NCBI GenBank assembly: GCA_037482215.1
Contig: CP148074.1
Location: 3,162,001 to 3,226,000, forward strand
Direction of reading: 5' to 3'
Source of the DNA: Pseudomonas mendocina
GTDB lineage: Bacteria > Pseudomonadota > Gammaproteobacteria > Pseudomonadales > Pseudomonadaceae
Length of the DNA stretch: 64,000 bases
Position 1 is the first letter of the stretch, and each line of letters begins with the position of its first letter. Below, piece by piece: positions 27,244 through 36,713 of this stretch. The notes under the pieces were generated by a model. It saw only the letters and a list, made by a program, of their open reading frames with translations. It was not told the origin of the DNA and did no database searches. A program made the translations under genes and the position numbers.

Positions 27244-27690
27244 ATGCCAGCATCTTTATTCCGCTTCGCATCCGGCTGGCGAACCCTTGGCCTGGCCGTT
27301 GCACTGCCGGCATCCTTGGCCGTTTTCAGCCCAGCCACCTTCGCCACCGATGTGGTGGTCGTCACCGACAGCCGCCACCCGGTCAAGACCATGGGTGGAG
27401 AGCGGTTGATCGAGTTGGATGAAGGCCCGCGCATCGAAGCCGAGCTTTCCGCACAGCTGCCCGCCGATCCTGAGCAGGCCACGGCCATCGTCAAGCGCCG
27501 CCTGAACAACGGTGGTGCCGACCTCCAGCGCCGCATCGCTGCCGCATACCAGGGCGTCTTCGACGCATGGAGCATGGGCGTCACCAGCATCCCGGCGGTC
27601 GTGGTGGATCAGCGTTACGTGGTCTATGGCGAGCCGGACGTGGCCCGTGCCGTCGCGCGCGTTGCGCAACACCGGAGGCCGCAGCCATGA
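27244..27690 (+). CDS. TIGR03757 family ICE protein, thioredoxin-like (PFL_4709)
   Basis: A 148-residue exported protein with a signal peptide ending PATFA. It matches TIGR03757 (TrbC_Ftype-like): VVVVTDSRHPV near the mature N-terminus and a TSIPAVVVDQRYVVYG segment that resembles the cis-proline loop of thioredoxin folds, but without CxxC. It is probably a periplasmic assembly factor. Its stop overlaps the next start. Confidence 0.8.
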   Translation: MPASLFRFASGWRTLGLAVALPASLAVFSPATFATDVVVVTDSRHPVKTMGGERLIELDEGPRIEAELSAQLPADPEQATAIVKRRLNNGGADLQRRIAAAYQGVFDAWSMGVTSIPAVVVDQRYVVYGEPDVARAVARVAQHRRPQP

Positions 27691-28634
27691 CCCGACCCTT
27701 CGAGCGTATGCGCCGCCTGCGTGCTGGCGTGGCGTCAATGCTGCTGCTCAGCGCCACGGGCAGCTACGCCCTCAACACCGCAACCATCGTTGGTTCAGTG
27801 GCATCGCCGGACTGCCTCGAATACCGCGTTGTCGGCATCTGCTACTGGCTCTACTGCACCTGGACGGGCTGCACGGTGCGCACGTCGATCAAGGTCCGCC
27901 ACTACATCCCCGATGCGGTCGTCTCCAGCTACAGCAACACCGGCGAGAACCCCTGGGTCGAAGTCCGGGCGATGAGCGCGCCCAACCCATCCGCGCAGGC
28001 TGGCGGGGACGGCACCACCAACGAAGACCACGAGAACAATCTCGCAAAGTTCAAGAATGCAGATGTGATCGGCCACCCCGGTGTCGAGGTGTTCAACCAG
28101 TTCGTCTCGTCTTTGGGCTACTTTTGCGAGGGTGCGGGTACGGCGTTCATGCCGTACCTGCTCAGCACCCTGGACACACTGGCCTGGCGCTACAACGTGC
28201 CGGAGATGGCCTACCCGGAGGCACTGATTCCGGGCAGGCGCGAGGTCGGCGCGCGCACCACGATGAACCTCTGGGGCAACGTGTATCCGCGTGGCGGCTT
28301 CCTGCACCAGACCGACGACCACAAGGCTGGCGCCGTGGTGGCCCAGCGCGCTGGCGATGTCGTCACCCGCCGTGGACAAATCCACGTCTATCAGCCGCTG
28401 CTCGCCAACTCGCGGCCCGGCTACTGGCCTGCCGGCGCGCTGATGGAAAGCGATGCCTCGACGGGCAAATGGCAGGAACTCACGCCCGTCCTGTCCTCGT
28501 CCTGCACGGTGTTCCCGCGCAGCGGCTTTCTGACCCAGGCGCAGCAAGGCGACTACGCCTGGGCGCTGTGGCGGCCCTATGCGTGCTGCGAACGCCGGGG
28601 CCAGGTGTTCCTCGGCAGCGTCGATTTCCAATGA
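27687..28634 (+). CDS. TIGR03756 family ICE protein, TraU-like (PFL_4710)
   Basis: A 315-residue exported protein with a signal sequence (VASMLLLSATGSYA). It matches TIGR03756, the TraU-like family, with many conserved cysteines (CLEYRVVGICYW, CTWTGCTV, and a C-terminal YACCERRGQVF). Such Cys-rich periplasmic proteins need Dsb-type folding help, in line with the thioredoxin-like genes nearby. The ATG overlaps the upstream stop. Confidence 0.84.
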   Translation: MTRPFERMRRLRAGVASMLLLSATGSYALNTATIVGSVASPDCLEYRVVGICYWLYCTWTGCTVRTSIKVRHYIPDAVVSSYSNTGENPWVEVRAMSAPNPSAQAGGDGTTNEDHENNLAKFKNADVIGHPGVEVFNQFVSSLGYFCEGAGTAFMPYLLSTLDTLAWRYNVPEMAYPEALIPGRREVGARTTMNLWGNVYPRGGFLHQTDDHKAGAVVAQRAGDVVTRRGQIHVYQPLLANSRPGYWPAGALMESDASTGKWQELTPVLSSSCTVFPRSGFLTQAQQGDYAWALWRPYACCERRGQVFLGSVDFQ

Positions 28635-28644
28635 GGGTACGGCG

Positions 28645-30063
28645 ATGAAGCGTCCTGAACTGACAAACCTCTCCATCAAGGCGTGCCGCCTGCTGCGTCC
28701 CACGGTATTGACTGGGGTGTTGACCGGGGCGCTGGCTGGCGCACTCGTTCTTGGCGGCGGCCTGGCGTGGGCGCAGGCCGGATTTCAGACCGGCGGCTCC
28801 GTGATCGGCGACGAAGTGATGTATTCGATTGGCGGCGGCAGCGCGGTGTCCATGGGCCGCGCGGCCGGCATGCGCTCGATCGGCGTTGGCGTGGGCTGGA
28901 ACAGCAACCTGATCTGCGGCGACATGAGCATCCAGACCACGCTGCGCAACCAGCTCAACGGCGTCACCAACGGCTTTCAGCAGATCATGAGCAACGTGAT
29001 CCAGAGCGCCACCAGCGCGGTGGCATCGCTGCCTGCGCTGATCATCCAGCGCGCCGATCCCGGCCTGTACAACCTGCTGACCAACGGCGTGCTGCAGGCG
29101 CGCCTGGATTTCGACCGCTCCAAGCTGACCTGCCGTGCCATGGCCGAGAAGATGGCCGACACGGCGGGCGGACAACTCGGCTGGAGCCAGATGGCCGAAG
29201 GCATGGCACTGCGCGATGCGGTGTCGAGCACGGATGCCGTGTCGGCAATTGAACAGGCGGAGACGCGCCGCGGCAACGACGGCGTGCCTTGGGTGGGTGG
29301 TAGCAATGCGGGCGGCGCAGGCCAGTCGGCCATCCGCGTGGTCGGCGACGTCACCCGCGCAGGCTACAACCTGGTCAACGGCCGCAGCGTGACCGACACA
29401 TCGTCCATCGCTGCCGCCAGTTGCGCGAGTCTGTCTTGCCAGACCTGGACCTCGCCACAGCAGGCGACCGAATGGGCCACACGGGTTCTCGGCGAACAGG
29501 TGCAGCGCACTTGCGATGCCTGCACCAAGACCGAAACGGTGCCCGGCGTCGGGCTGACGCCGCTGATCCAGGAGGAGTACGAGGCAAAGCTGGAAGCCTT
29601 GCAGGAACTGGTCTCGGGAACGCGCAACACCACCTTCGAGAACCTGCGTGCGGCTGGCAGCACCTCGCTGCCCATCACACGCGGCGTCATCGAGGCGCTG
29701 CGCGACGAGCCGGATCAAGACCTGCTGGCGCGGCGCCTGGCCTCGGAGGTCGCGCTGGCGTCGGTGCTGGAGAAGGCATTGCTGCTCCAGCGCACCCTGC
29801 TGACCGGCAAGAAGGAGCCCAACGTCGCGGCGAACCAGTTGGCGGTCGAGGCCGTGAACCACGAGAGCGACACGCTCGACCAGGAAATCCGCAACCTCAA
29901 GACCGAGCTGGAGCTGCGCCGCGAGCTGGCGAACAACTCGCCCATGGCCATCATCCAGCGCCATGGCACACGCGCGGCTGGCTCACGTGGCATCTACGAA
30001 GGCGATCCCATTCCCGACCGCCTCGACCGGCTCCAGAAGGGCAATCCGGGAGGCAACCCATGA
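28645..30063 (+). CDS. TIGR03755 family ICE protein, TraH-like (PFL_4711)
   Basis: A 472-residue exported protein. The signal sequence (about residues 18-45) is followed by a Gly-rich mature N-terminus (GGSVIGDEVMYSIGGGSAV), a helical core, cysteine pairs (CASLSCQTW and CDACTK) and a C-terminal coiled coil. It matches TIGR03755, placed like TraH of F-type systems. It is expected to act in pilus assembly at the outer membrane. The stop overlaps the next start. Confidence 0.83.
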   Translation: MKRPELTNLSIKACRLLRPTVLTGVLTGALAGALVLGGGLAWAQAGFQTGGSVIGDEVMYSIGGGSAVSMGRAAGMRSIGVGVGWNSNLICGDMSIQTTLRNQLNGVTNGFQQIMSNVIQSATSAVASLPALIIQRADPGLYNLLTNGVLQARLDFDRSKLTCRAMAEKMADTAGGQLGWSQMAEGMALRDAVSSTDAVSAIEQAETRRGNDGVPWVGGSNAGGAGQSAIRVVGDVTRAGYNLVNGRSVTDTSSIAAASCASLSCQTWTSPQQATEWATRVLGEQVQRTCDACTKTETVPGVGLTPLIQEEYEAKLEALQELVSGTRNTTFENLRAAGSTSLPITRGVIEALRDEPDQDLLARRLASEVALASVLEKALLLQRTLLTGKKEPNVAANQLAVEAVNHESDTLDQEIRNLKTELELRRELANNSPMAIIQRHGTRAAGSRGIYEGDPIPDRLDRLQKGNPGGNP

Positions 30064-30431
30064 ACCCGTCGCGTGCCAGCTGGCTGCGCCCGCGCTGGCT
30101 GTTCAACCGGCGCGCGATGAAGGCGCTGCTGTGGACGGTGTTGCTCGTTGCCGCCGCTGTGGGCGCCAACATCGTCGGCATTTATCTCGTCGGCAGCGTT
30201 GCCAACTGGGAGCGGTGGCTGGCGGCCACGGCAGGCTACTTTCTAGTGTGGCGGATGTGCCTGTACGGCGCGACAGCCTACGGCTGGGTCTGGATGCGCC
30301 GCCGGCTGCTGGCGCGTGAGGCCCAACGCGGGGCTGATAGGCAGGCGCGACGGCGCCTGCTGCGCAGCGAGATCGCCGGCGTCGCCGCCATTGTGGCGCT
30401 GGAAGCCAGCCTGTTGATGCAGGCCGCTTGA
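30060..30431 (+). CDS. Small ICE inner-membrane protein
   Basis: A 123-residue protein with hydrophobic segments at about residues 20-40 and 50-72 and a basic C-terminal region. I do not recognise a named family. It overlaps the TIGR03755 gene by four bases (ATGA) and is 12 bases before traG, so it is part of the same operon and probably assists the TraG-like protein in the membrane. Confidence 0.7.
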   Translation: MNPSRASWLRPRWLFNRRAMKALLWTVLLVAAAVGANIVGIYLVGSVANWERWLAATAGYFLVWRMCLYGATAYGWVWMRRRLLAREAQRGADRQARRRLLRSEIAGVAAIVALEASLLMQAA

Positions 30432-30443
30432 AGGGGCGAGGAC

Positions 30444-31967
30444 ATGACGCTTTTCACCACCGACTACTTGGAGTACTACCTGACGCTGGTGTCGTGGATC
30501 GTCCACAACGGCATCTGGGCGGTACTGGTGGCGAGCGGTGTATTCGCGCTGCCTTTCATTGCCATCATCGTGCAGGAATGGTTGAAGGCCCGTGCGGAGG
30601 GTGCCGACGAAGGCAACAAGGGCGTGCTCTCGGCTGCGCGCATCGAGAACCGGGTGTTCGTCGCCATCGTGGTGGTGATGTTCGCCGGCATACCGTTCAT
30701 CGACGTGGACCTCAACACCATCCGCTACGACAGCGCACGCTCGGCCCAATGCCAGGTCAGCGTGCCGCAGCCCACAGATACCGGTTGGTCGCAGTCCTTC
30801 AGCACTATCAACAACCAGTCGGCGAAGGTGCCCGTCTGGTGGGCCTTTATGCACACACTCTCGCGCGCCGTCACGGGGGCCTCGGTGGCGGCGATCCCTT
30901 GCGGGACCGATCTACGGCAGATGAGGATGGAGATCGACGCGACCCGCATCGACGACCCGGTATTGGCTCAGGAAGTGGCGGATTTCTCGCGAGACTGCTA
31001 CGGATCGGCGCGCGCCAAGCTCTTCATGCAGCGCCCAAACCTCGATGAGGCGCAGATGCACGACGTGACCTGGATCGGCTCGCGCTTCTTCACGGACACC
31101 GGCGGCTACTACGACACCTACCGCTCCAGCACGCCACGCGACGATTGGCCCTACGACAGCACCCGCGACGCGGGGCTTGCGCAGGTGGCCAGTGGTGGCG
31201 GCTACCCGACCTGCAGGCAATGGTGGGCCGATGCCGGCAATGGCCTGCGCGCACGCCTGCTGGGGCAGGTAGACCCAAGCCTGCTGAATCGCCTAGCGGG
31301 CTGGGCCGGATTCCTGACCCGTGCCGATGTGGACGACTCGGTGATCCGCACCATCGCCTCGCCACGGCAGCAGAAATTGAACCAGGGCAGCGTCTATACG
31401 GACTACGGCGGCCAGATCGACAAGACCCTGCCGAACACCGTGACGCGGGCCACGGGCGACGTAGGGATGGCTGTCGGCGCGATGGCCGCGTTTCCCGCCA
31501 TGGACGTGGTGCGCCAGGCGCTGCCCATGGTGCTCGCCTTGCTCAAGATGGCGCTGGTCATCTGCATCCCGCTCGTGCTGGTTGTGGGCACCTATGACCT
31601 GAAGACCGTCGTCACCGTCAGCGTCGTGCAGTTCGCGCTGTTCTTCGTCGATTTCTGGTTCCAGCTCGCGCGCTGGATCGACAGCACCATCCTCGATGCG
31701 CTTTATGGCTGGGGATTCGGCTGGAACCGGCCACACAGCAACTTCGACCCGCTGGTGGGGATGAACAACGCCTTTGGCGACATGCTGCTGATGTTCGTCA
31801 CGGGAACGATGTTTATTGTGCTGCCTACGTTCTGGATCATGGCCCTGGCTTGGGCGGGCGTTCGCGCCGGTAACGTCTTACAAGGCCTGGCTGGAGCTAC
31901 CGGAGATGCCAAGGCCGCTGGCGGAAAGGGAGGAAGTACCGCAATCAGCGCGGTGCCGAAGAAGTGA
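30444..31967 (+). CDS. traG: TraG N-terminal-domain ICE protein
   Basis: A 507-residue polytopic inner-membrane protein with hydrophobic segments near the N-terminus (about 10-45), around residue 70, and in the C-terminal third (about 345-475). It matches the TraG N-terminal domain (TraG_N) of F-type and PFGI-1-class systems, involved in mating-pair stabilisation and pilus assembly. The long C-terminal region of F TraG is absent, as usual in ICEs. It is the last gene of the conjugation operon; convergent DUF3742 follows. Confidence 0.85.
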   Translation: MTLFTTDYLEYYLTLVSWIVHNGIWAVLVASGVFALPFIAIIVQEWLKARAEGADEGNKGVLSAARIENRVFVAIVVVMFAGIPFIDVDLNTIRYDSARSAQCQVSVPQPTDTGWSQSFSTINNQSAKVPVWWAFMHTLSRAVTGASVAAIPCGTDLRQMRMEIDATRIDDPVLAQEVADFSRDCYGSARAKLFMQRPNLDEAQMHDVTWIGSRFFTDTGGYYDTYRSSTPRDDWPYDSTRDAGLAQVASGGGYPTCRQWWADAGNGLRARLLGQVDPSLLNRLAGWAGFLTRADVDDSVIRTIASPRQQKLNQGSVYTDYGGQIDKTLPNTVTRATGDVGMAVGAMAAFPAMDVVRQALPMVLALLKMALVICIPLVLVVGTYDLKTVVTVSVVQFALFFVDFWFQLARWIDSTILDALYGWGFGWNRPHSNFDPLVGMNNAFGDMLLMFVTGTMFIVLPTFWIMALAWAGVRAGNVLQGLAGATGDAKAAGGKGGSTAISAVPKK

Positions 31968-31973
31968 GCACAG

Positions 31974-32333
31974 CTAATCGTCCTGGACATGAGGGTCAAT
32001 GCGAAAACCATCGTAGGTGTACAGGCCGAATCCGGCAGGCCCGTTTCGCCATTCTGGTTCGGGCAGTTCATCGTTCAAGTCGGCATTGCGCGCCATCCAG
32101 GCAACCACCATGACGAACACCAGTAGCAGCGCCATCCAGAAGACTGCATAGAACAGCAATCCCAGCACAACCAGCTTGACCGTCCACAGCAGCACGGTGG
32201 CACCTGCCATCGGCACGCCCTTGGATACCAACCAGTTCGACGCTCGCCGTTCGCCACGCACATAGGCGCGCCATCCGCGGCCCAAGGCGCGGCCGAGGCG
32301 TTCTGCGGTGCTGATGCGGGTCGTCGTGTTCAT
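31974..32333 (-). CDS. DUF3742 family ICE membrane protein
   Basis: A 119-residue protein: an amphipathic basic N-terminus (RLGRALGRGWRAYVRGE), a hydrophobic block (about residues 38-85) likely to form two helices, and an acidic tail ending in FRIDPHVQDD. This matches DUF3742, a conserved ICE family of unknown function that regularly sits between traG and the relaxase on the opposite strand. The ATG at 32333 has AAGGTGA upstream; a GTG three codons earlier is less likely. Confidence 0.8.
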   Translation of the reverse strand: MNTTTRISTAERLGRALGRGWRAYVRGERRASNWLVSKGVPMAGATVLLWTVKLVVLGLLFYAVFWMALLLVFVMVVAWMARNADLNDELPEPEWRNGPAGFGLYTYDGFRIDPHVQDD

Positions 32334-32360
32334 GGTCGTCACCTTCTACATGTGAAATTG

Positions 32361-32819
32361 CTACTCCAGTTTGCTCCAATCCTGCTGGCTTGCCTGTACC
32401 AATGCGCTCCATTCGTCCGGCGGGTTCCCGCGCCCGAGCATCTTCTCGAACACGGCATACGGGTCCGATTTGCTTCCCGAAGACCGCAGGGTCTGTTCAT
32501 CGTTGACCCAGGCGTACACGATGACCTTCGCCTTCGAGTCGTAGCGGAAAAACAGCCGGTATCGCCTTCCGAGCTTGGCCCGCCGCCAGTGACGATAGGC
32601 CGGCCCCATGGTGTTGCCTTGACGGTAGTCATCGCGCGCCGGATCACTCGGCACCACGTCTTGTATCAACTGGGTCAAGGCCCGGAAGAACTTGACGTTG
32701 GCGTTCGATCCGAACCCTTCCGGATCGTTGTCTTGGGCGCGCAGCACGGCCGCGCGCAGCTTCATCATCTGCTCGATCAGGTTGTCGTGGAACAGCAGTG
32801 TCCAGCCATGCTGTTGCAT
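32361..32819 (-). CDS. yhaV: YhaV-family toxin
   Basis: A 152-residue toxin of the RelE-superfamily type II module PrlF-YhaV. Characteristic segments are GWTLLFHDNLIEQM at the N-terminus, the RHWRRAKLGRRYRLFFRY core rich in basic residues, and VIVYAWVNDEQTLR near the C-terminus. YhaV cleaves RNA when free of its antitoxin. The start overlaps the antitoxin stop by one base (TGATG), the usual translational coupling. Within an ICE such pairs stabilise the element against loss. Confidence 0.88.
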   Translation of the reverse strand: MQQHGWTLLFHDNLIEQMMKLRAAVLRAQDNDPEGFGSNANVKFFRALTQLIQDVVPSDPARDDYRQGNTMGPAYRHWRRAKLGRRYRLFFRYDSKAKVIVYAWVNDEQTLRSSGSKSDPYAVFEKMLGRGNPPDEWSALVQASQQDWSKLE

Positions 32820-33136
32820 CAGATTTCCACGTCCTCATCGAAATCATCACCCAGGTCCACCTTGTGCCCCGCGTGCTCCAGCATGGTGCGAGCCAGATCC
32901 TCGGGCAGGCCACGCACATTCCGGCCTGCTTCAATGTCGCGGGCCAGCAGGGTCAGGAACGCGGCAATGGCCGGGTCCTCGTGCTCGGCATCAGCGCGGG
33001 TCACGACGACCTCACTGCCACGAAGCTCGAACGCGAGCTTGCTACCGGTATCGGCGCCAAGCGCCTGCCGGATGGACTTGGGCAGCGTGATCTGGCCTTT
33101 GGAGGTCAGCGTGGCAACTTCGTGAATGGCAGGCAT
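32819..33136 (-). CDS. prlF: PrlF/SohA-family antitoxin
   Basis: A 105-residue antitoxin. The N-terminal AbrB/SpoVT-type swapped-hairpin DNA-binding domain reads ATLTSKGQITLPKSIRQALG; the C-terminal part should bind YhaV. The ATG at 33136 is chosen because AGGAGA lies 7 bases upstream and the promoter at 33164-33192 is just above; the open frame further upstream is not coding. The protein is expected to repress its own promoter through the palindrome in the promoter spacer. Confidence 0.88.
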   Translation of the reverse strand: MPAIHEVATLTSKGQITLPKSIRQALGADTGSKLAFELRGSEVVVTRADAEHEDPAIAAFLTLLARDIEAGRNVRGLPEDLARTMLEHAGHKVDLGDDFDEDVEI

Positions 33137-33163
33137 GGTGGCTCTCCTGATCGCAATGTCTAT

Positions 33164-33192
33164 ATTGTAAGGAAATATCCTTACCGTGTCAA
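33164..33192 (-). promoter_or_regulatory. prlF-yhaV promoter with embedded operator palindrome
   Basis: Reading on the minus strand, TTGACA and TACAAT are separated by exactly 17 bases, a near-consensus sigma-70 promoter. The perfect inverted repeat TAAGGA-TATT-TCCTTA (33168-33183) fills most of the spacer and touches the -10 box. It is ideally placed for autorepression by PrlF. The remaining bases up to 33443 hold no gene and lead into mobH. Confidence 0.8.
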
Positions 33193-33443
33193 TGAGAGGT
33201 CTCACCGGGGTTCTCCAGCATCCAACAATGAATCTCATCGTAGGGCGGGACAGCCAGCCTTCCCGCATCAATCTGGCCCCGCCACACCCGCATTGACGGT
33301 GGACGACCAATGCTCACCGCTCTATATCCAAAGGCTTCTAAAGGCCAAAGGGCCGAAATGGCAAGGGAATGGGGTGCAAGGGGAAAGGCCCTACCCGAAA
33401 AGGCGAAAAGGCCTCCCGCTTGGCCCGCAACCAGGACACCCAC

Positions 33444-35291
33444 ATGCTCTCTCTGTTCCAGCGAAAACGGCCCCTGGACGCTGCCGCTCCATCGCCAGCA
33501 CCCACCACCGATCTCCCGAAAGGGCTGATCTGGCCGGAATCAGCCGCGTCGCTGCTGGCGACACCGCGCCGACAGAAGCTGCTGGAACACATCTGGCAGC
33601 GCACCTCGCTCTCGCGCAGGCAGTTCGCCGCGCTGTACCGCGCGCCGCTGGAACGCTATGCCGAGCTGGTCCAGGCTTTCCCCGCCTCCGAAGCGCATCA
33701 CCATGCTTACCCAGGCGGCATGCTCGACCACGGGCTGGAAATCGTCGCCTACAGCCTCAAGCTGCGGCAGTCCCATTTGCTGCCCATCGGCGCCAACCCC
33801 GAGGACCAGGCCGCGCAAGCCGAGGTCTGGACTGCTGCCGTCGCCTACGCCGCACTGCTGCACGACATCGGCAAGCTCGCCGTCGATCTGCACGTCGAAC
33901 AGGCCGACGGCAGCACTTGGCATCCGTGGCACGGCCCACTGCACCAGCCATACCGCTTCCGCTACCGTGACGATCGCGAGTACCGCCTGCACAGCGCCGC
34001 GACGGGCTTGCTCTATCGCCAACTGCTTGACCGCGAAGTCCTGGACTGGCTCAGCGGCTATCCGTCGCTGTGGGCACCGCTGCTCTACGTCCTGGCCGGA
34101 CAGTACGAGCACGCTGGGGTGCTGGGCGAACTGGTGGTGCAGGCCGACCGGGCTTCCGTGGCCCAGGAACTGGGCGGCGACCCCACACGCGCCATGGCTG
34201 CGCCCAAGCACGCGCTGCAACGCAAGCTGCTAGACGGGCTGCGTTATCTGCTCAAAGAAGAGTTGAAGCTGAACCAGCCGGAAGCCTCCGATGGCTGGCT
34301 CACCGAAGATGGTTTGTGGCTGGTGAGCAAGACGGTCTCGGACAAGCTGCGCGCGCACCTGCTGTCCCAGGGCATCAACGGTATTCCTGTGAACAACACC
34401 GCGGTGTTCAACGTGCTGCAGGACCACGGCATGTTGCAGCCCACAGCAGACGGCAAAGCGATTTGGCGCGCTACCGTGACCAGTTCCACCGGCTGGAGCC
34501 ACTCGTTCACGCTGCTCCGCCTCGCGCCAGCGCTGATCTGGGAATCTGGTGAGCGACCAGCACCCTTTGCAGGGATGGTGACGATCGACACGCCCACCGC
34601 AGGTGAAGATGCCAAGGTAGCGGCCACCCTTTCTGCGGACGGCGCGGCGTCAGCCTTGGAAAACCAAAACGCTCCGCCAGCGGAAGGTAGTGGCATCGCA
34701 TCGGCACCTCCATCCAAGGCACAGGCCATACCCGACGCCATGGAGGACATGCTGGCGATGGTGGGAACGGAAAACTCGCCAACCACCGATCAGGATGTGG
34801 AAACCGTCCCGGACGAAATACCCATCGTTCTTGCCGATACGCCCCCGCCGACCTTGGCCGACGTTGCGCCTTCACGGCCGGTTTCCACGTCCTCGACGAC
34901 ACAGCCATCCGGCGAGCACTTCATGGCGTGGCTGAAACAGGGCATCGCCACGCGGCGGCTCATCATCAACGATGCGAAAGCACTGGTGCATTCCGTGAGC
35001 GACACCGCCTACCTGGTCAGCCCTGGCGTATTTCAGCGCTATGCGCAGGAGCACCCGCAGGTAGGGAAACTGGCCAAACAGGAGAACCTGCAGGATTGGC
35101 AGTGGGTGCAGAAGCGTTTCGAGCGACTGCAATTGCATCGCAAACAGCCGAGTGGTCTGAACATCTGGACCTGCGAAGTCACAGGCCCCAGAAAATCACG
35201 GAAGCTACACGGCTACCTGCTTCTTCCGCCACAATCGGTATTCTGTGAAATGCCACAAAACAACCCCTACCTGGCCGTGCTTCCGACGTAA
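33444..35291 (+). CDS. mobH: MobH-family relaxase (TraI_2, TIGR03760)
   Basis: A 615-residue relaxase that nicks the element at oriT to begin transfer. The N-terminal TraI_2 domain has the conserved HHHAYPGGMLDHGLEI (about residues 84-99) and the HD-type metal site LLHDIGKLAVD (about 137-147) that mark MobH relaxases. A variable Ala/Pro-rich linker (about 370-480) leads to a C-terminal domain of the TraI_2_C type (FMAWLKQGIATRRLIINDAKALVH). The ATG at 33444 begins the homologous part; 33369 in the same frame is an alternative. The product works with TraD encoded 17 kb upstream. Confidence 0.87.
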   Translation: MLSLFQRKRPLDAAAPSPAPTTDLPKGLIWPESAASLLATPRRQKLLEHIWQRTSLSRRQFAALYRAPLERYAELVQAFPASEAHHHAYPGGMLDHGLEIVAYSLKLRQSHLLPIGANPEDQAAQAEVWTAAVAYAALLHDIGKLAVDLHVEQADGSTWHPWHGPLHQPYRFRYRDDREYRLHSAATGLLYRQLLDREVLDWLSGYPSLWAPLLYVLAGQYEHAGVLGELVVQADRASVAQELGGDPTRAMAAPKHALQRKLLDGLRYLLKEELKLNQPEASDGWLTEDGLWLVSKTVSDKLRAHLLSQGINGIPVNNTAVFNVLQDHGMLQPTADGKAIWRATVTSSTGWSHSFTLLRLAPALIWESGERPAPFAGMVTIDTPTAGEDAKVAATLSADGAASALENQNAPPAEGSGIASAPPSKAQAIPDAMEDMLAMVGTENSPTTDQDVETVPDEIPIVLADTPPPTLADVAPSRPVSTSSTTQPSGEHFMAWLKQGIATRRLIINDAKALVHSVSDTAYLVSPGVFQRYAQEHPQVGKLAKQENLQDWQWVQKRFERLQLHRKQPSGLNIWTCEVTGPRKSRKLHGYLLLPPQSVFCEMPQNNPYLAVLPT

Positions 35292-35301
35292 ATGACCAGA
35301 C

Positions 35302-36711
35302 TCATTCAGCACCAGAAGATCCGCCATTCTTGAGTTCGGCAAACTTCGCAGCCATTGTTGGGTTACTCCGAGTCAACTTCTTGATCGTCACGTCCTGCGC
35401 CTTGTCGTTCGCGAGTCGAAGATTTCTGTCGGTGCCAAGCAGGGCCTCTTTTGTCTTCTGTAGGTGATCGATCGACTTGTCGATTTCATCGATTGCCGTC
35501 TGAAATCGCCTGGAGGCGAGGTCGTAGTTTTTGGCGAATGCAGTCTTGAACGTATCCAGCTGGGCCTCGAAATTCGTGATATCGATATTTTGCGCCTTCA
35601 CGAGCGCCAGCTCGGATTTGTACTTGAGCGAATTCATTGCCGCATTTCGTAGCAGGGTGATGATGGGGAGGAAGAATTGCGGCCGGACAACATACATTTT
35701 TGGGTAACGGTGGGACACATCAATGATTCCCGTATTGTATAGCTCACTTTCAGGTTCGAGCAGAGAAACCAGCACTGCATACTCGCAACCCTTCTCAGTG
35801 CGATCCTTATCAAGCTCCTTCAGGAAATCTTCATTTTTCTTCCTGGCGGCGGTTTCATCATTCTCGTTCTTCATCTCAAACATAATCGAGACGATCTCAG
35901 TTCCAGCTTCATCTGAGTCGCGAAATATGTAGTCCCCCTTACTTCCGCTGCGCGCATCATTGTCCTTCTCAAAATACGCCCTTGGAAATGCGGTAGCGCG
36001 AATTCGATTGAATTCGGTCTCACAATGCTGCTCTAGCGTTTCGCCAACCATTTTGGTCGATAATCGCGCCTTCATGTCCCGTAGACGCTCGATTGCGTCA
36101 TCGCGATCCTTGATCTGCGTCTCGTACTTTTCTTTCAAAGATTTCTCGGCAAGATGCTTTTCAAGTTCTGCCCGTTGCAAGCCGCTCTTCATTTCGTCAC
36201 GCTCTCTCTCGACTGCGTTGACTGCTTCAGTAATGGCAAGCTTTTTCTCAATAACAATGGCGTCGAGTTTCGCCTTAAGTTCCTGTATCTCCGATTCCTT
36301 TGCTGCAGCGGCCTTTTGCACTTCGCTTATGAGCGTGACCTCTGCCAACTTGGATACAGCTTGCTTGTCGCGCTTCGCCTGTTCTAATTCATTTGCAAGC
36401 GTGTCACGCTCTTTTTCCACCGCATTCAATGCCTCGGCCACGGCGAGTTGCCGCGCAACCTCTCCGGCATCAAGCCTGGCTTTCAGCTCCTGAATCTCGG
36501 CATCCTTGGCGGATGCGGCTTTCTGTAATTCGTTGGCAACCTTGGCCTCAGCCAGCTCAACCGCATTGCGTTTTTCCTGTTCGGCCAACTCTAGCCGTTC
36601 ATGTAACTGTCTCTCGAAATCGCTATCTCGAACCTGCTTCAGGATGTCCGCGTACCCAGCTTCGTCGATCTTGAATGCTTTCCTGCAGTGAGGGCAGATT
36701 ATTTCATGCAT
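35302..36711 (-). CDS. DUF2130 protein: coiled coil with PD-(D/E)XK-like nuclease domain
   Basis: A 469-residue protein, last of the nine-gene operon. It starts with a CPHC zinc-binding motif (Cys6, Cys9), followed by a coiled coil of about 180 residues with internal similarity (repeats around ELKAKLDA and ELKARLDA). The DUF2130 domain follows (about 210-400), with GSKGDYIF and FEMKNE near residues 262 and 277 matching the D...ExK pattern of PD-(D/E)XK nucleases. DUF2130 proteins occur with restriction systems and OLD nucleases. It begins 2 bases after the OLD stop, so it is translationally linked to it. Nuclease activity is inference. Confidence 0.7.
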   Translation of the reverse strand: MHEIICPHCRKAFKIDEAGYADILKQVRDSDFERQLHERLELAEQEKRNAVELAEAKVANELQKAASAKDAEIQELKARLDAGEVARQLAVAEALNAVEKERDTLANELEQAKRDKQAVSKLAEVTLISEVQKAAAAKESEIQELKAKLDAIVIEKKLAITEAVNAVERERDEMKSGLQRAELEKHLAEKSLKEKYETQIKDRDDAIERLRDMKARLSTKMVGETLEQHCETEFNRIRATAFPRAYFEKDNDARSGSKGDYIFRDSDEAGTEIVSIMFEMKNENDETAARKKNEDFLKELDKDRTEKGCEYAVLVSLLEPESELYNTGIIDVSHRYPKMYVVRPQFFLPIITLLRNAAMNSLKYKSELALVKAQNIDITNFEAQLDTFKTAFAKNYDLASRRFQTAIDEIDKSIDHLQKTKEALLGTDRNLRLANDKAQDVTIKKLTRSNPTMAAKFAELKNGGSSGAE

Positions 36712-36713
36712 GG

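Noticed and set aside
33193..33443. Origin of transfer upstream of mobH
   Set aside because: The gap holds some short repeats, but nothing that I can match to a known MobH oriT.
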